Shown: positions 6,489-7,246 of the stretch, one piece after another
Numbering within the stretch: the first letter of the stretch is position 1
Layout of the letters: each line of letters opens with the position of its first letter
DNA from: Gemmatimonas phototrophica
Lineage (GTDB): Bacteria > Gemmatimonadota > Gemmatimonadetes > Gemmatimonadales > Gemmatimonadaceae
NCBI GenBank assembly: GCA_945870175.1
Contig: CAMBRJ010000146.1
Location: forward strand, 1-7,246
Direction of reading: 5' to 3'
Length of the DNA stretch: 7,246 nucleotides
The notes under the pieces: model-generated
Databases searched by the model: none
Told to the model about the DNA's origin: nothing
What the model saw: only the letters and a program-made list of their open reading frames with translations
Position numbers and translations under genes: made by a program

Positions 6489-7246
6489 TCAGGGACGAAC
6501 CGCCCCCGAGGCGAAGGCCTGCCGGATCCGCACCGTACGCTCGAGCTCGTCACGGCTCTGCCGGATTTTCTGCTGCAGGTCCGGCGCCAGCGCCTTATGC
6601 GCCGCCAGCCAGCGGTCGATCTGTAGCAGCGCCTCGGCGTCCCCCTGACCGCCGATCGTCGCCCCCAGCCAGCTGCCCAGGAAAAAGATGCGACGGTTTT
6701 GCTGAATCCACGGGAGCGTATCGAGCGCCGGCACGAGGTACCGCTGGGTCAGCGCCGATTGATCGGCGTCGTGAAAGCTGCGGAGGCTCGACGTCACCCA
6801 CTCTTCGTTCAACGCCGCGTCGGCAAACCACCGCGTGAACAGCGCCCGCTTGTGGGCGGAATCGGGTCGCGCCGCCTCGGCCACGAACGCCTGCCGTTGC
6901 CCTTCACTGGTGGAATCGCGACGCGCCTCGGCCGCCAACCGCGTCGCCGCCGTCGGGGCTGTGCGCGCCACCAACCGCGTCACGATCGACCAGCGCGTAG
7001 GCGGACGGAGCGCCAGCCCGGCCACCGAATCGCCATCGAGCCAGCGATCGAGCCGTTCCAGCGAGGCCGTGGAGCGCGCCACGCCGATCGCCGCGTCGAG
7101 CTGCGTCTTGCGCTGGCCATAGCTCCGCGTGCTGTCGGCGGCGCCGCGCAGCAGCAACGGTTCGGCCCGCGCCAGCAGCGCCTCACGCGACGCGTCATCG
7201 CTGTAGCGCCCGATGACGGTCACCAGGCGTCCCACCAGCGTGCCGG
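6489..7246 (-). CDS. M1-family metallopeptidase (aminopeptidase N type), C-terminal ERAP1_C-like region, 5'-partial
   Basis: The frame runs off the right edge, so only about the last 251 residues are present; the GTG at 7235 is an internal Val, not a start. The visible part is an all-helical repeat region like the ERAP1_C domain of actinobacterial-type PepN. Matching features include DRWLDGDSVAGLALRPPTRW, followed by RDSTSEGQRQ and DSAHKRALF, a late FHDADQSALTQRYLVPALDTL, and the ending DRWLAAHKALAPDLQQKI with SRDELERTVR. The catalytic HExxH zinc site and GAMEN motif would lie upstream, outside the window, so activity cannot be checked here. M1 enzymes remove N-terminal residues from peptides; the C-terminal helices form the substrate chamber cap. 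TGA is at 6491-6489, with no convincing terminator before the transporter 242 bases downstream. The family call rests on recognised similarity in the C-terminal region only. Confidence 0.78.
   Translation of the reverse strand, partial: GTLVGRLVTVIGRYSDDASREALLARAEPLLLRGAADSTRSYGQRKTQLDAAIGVARSTASLERLDRWLDGDSVAGLALRPPTRWSIVTRLVARTAPTAATRLAAEARRDSTSEGQRQAFVAEAARPDSAHKRALFTRWFADAALNEEWVTSSLRSFHDADQSALTQRYLVPALDTLPWIQQNRRIFFLGSWLGATIGGQGDAEALLQIDRWLAAHKALAPDLQQKIRQSRDELERTVRIRQAFASGAVRP

Noticed and set aside
1..7246. CRISPR array, tRNA or rRNA gene, insertion sequence
   Set aside because: No spaced direct repeats, no cloverleaf-like or rRNA-like stretch, and no transposase frame or paired terminal repeats were seen on either strand.

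Overview
The window is GC-rich throughout. It carries a complete SusC/SusD-type outer-membrane uptake pair on the minus strand, a short plus-strand cluster of envelope proteins, and the 3' end of an M1-family metallopeptidase gene. SusC/SusD genes are typical of Bacteroidota, but the high GC content, the NTG starts with GGAG-type ribosome sites, and a secreted 'carboxypeptidase-regulatory domain plus TonB-plug' protein without a barrel fit Gemmatimonadota better. That assignment is inference from style and gene content; no marker gene is present.

Plus strand, 1-1663: three closely spaced genes. (1) A small protein with two membrane helices and a Pro/Ala/Arg-rich tail built from a 12-bp tandem repeat; it may be cut by the left edge. 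(2) A secreted 147-residue protein resembling the CHRD / Cu,Zn-superoxide-dismutase fold, with an HxH motif, a distal His and a likely disulfide pair. (3) A secreted 294-residue protein with a carboxypeptidase-regulatory-like domain and a TonB-receptor plug-like domain but no beta-barrel. Gaps of 32 and 20 bases suggest co-transcription.

1664-1749: a perfect long hairpin flanked by A and T tracts separates the convergent transcription units and looks like a bidirectional intrinsic terminator.

Minus strand, 6246-1750: a SusC/RagA-type TonB-dependent transporter (1007 residues from the chosen start) followed after 3 bases by its SusD/RagB-type lipoprotein. They form a translationally coupled two-gene unit ending at the shared terminator. 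SusC imports substrate across the outer membrane using TonB energy, and SusD is the surface lid that captures it. No glycan-degrading enzyme is present, so the substrate cannot be read directly. The upstream codirectional gene encodes the C-terminal (ERAP1_C-like) part of an M1 aminopeptidase, which makes peptide uptake (as known for RagAB) a reasonable but unproven guess.

6247-6488: a 242-base intergenic region with a run of ten C (G on the coding strand), a perfect 10-bp inverted repeat with a 37-base spacer, a weak candidate promoter and a pyrimidine-rich leader before the susC-type ribosome site. I see no wholly new system. The best leads are the poly-G tract and inverted repeat upstream of the transporter, the barrel-less plug protein, and the SOD-like protein with an incomplete metal site.
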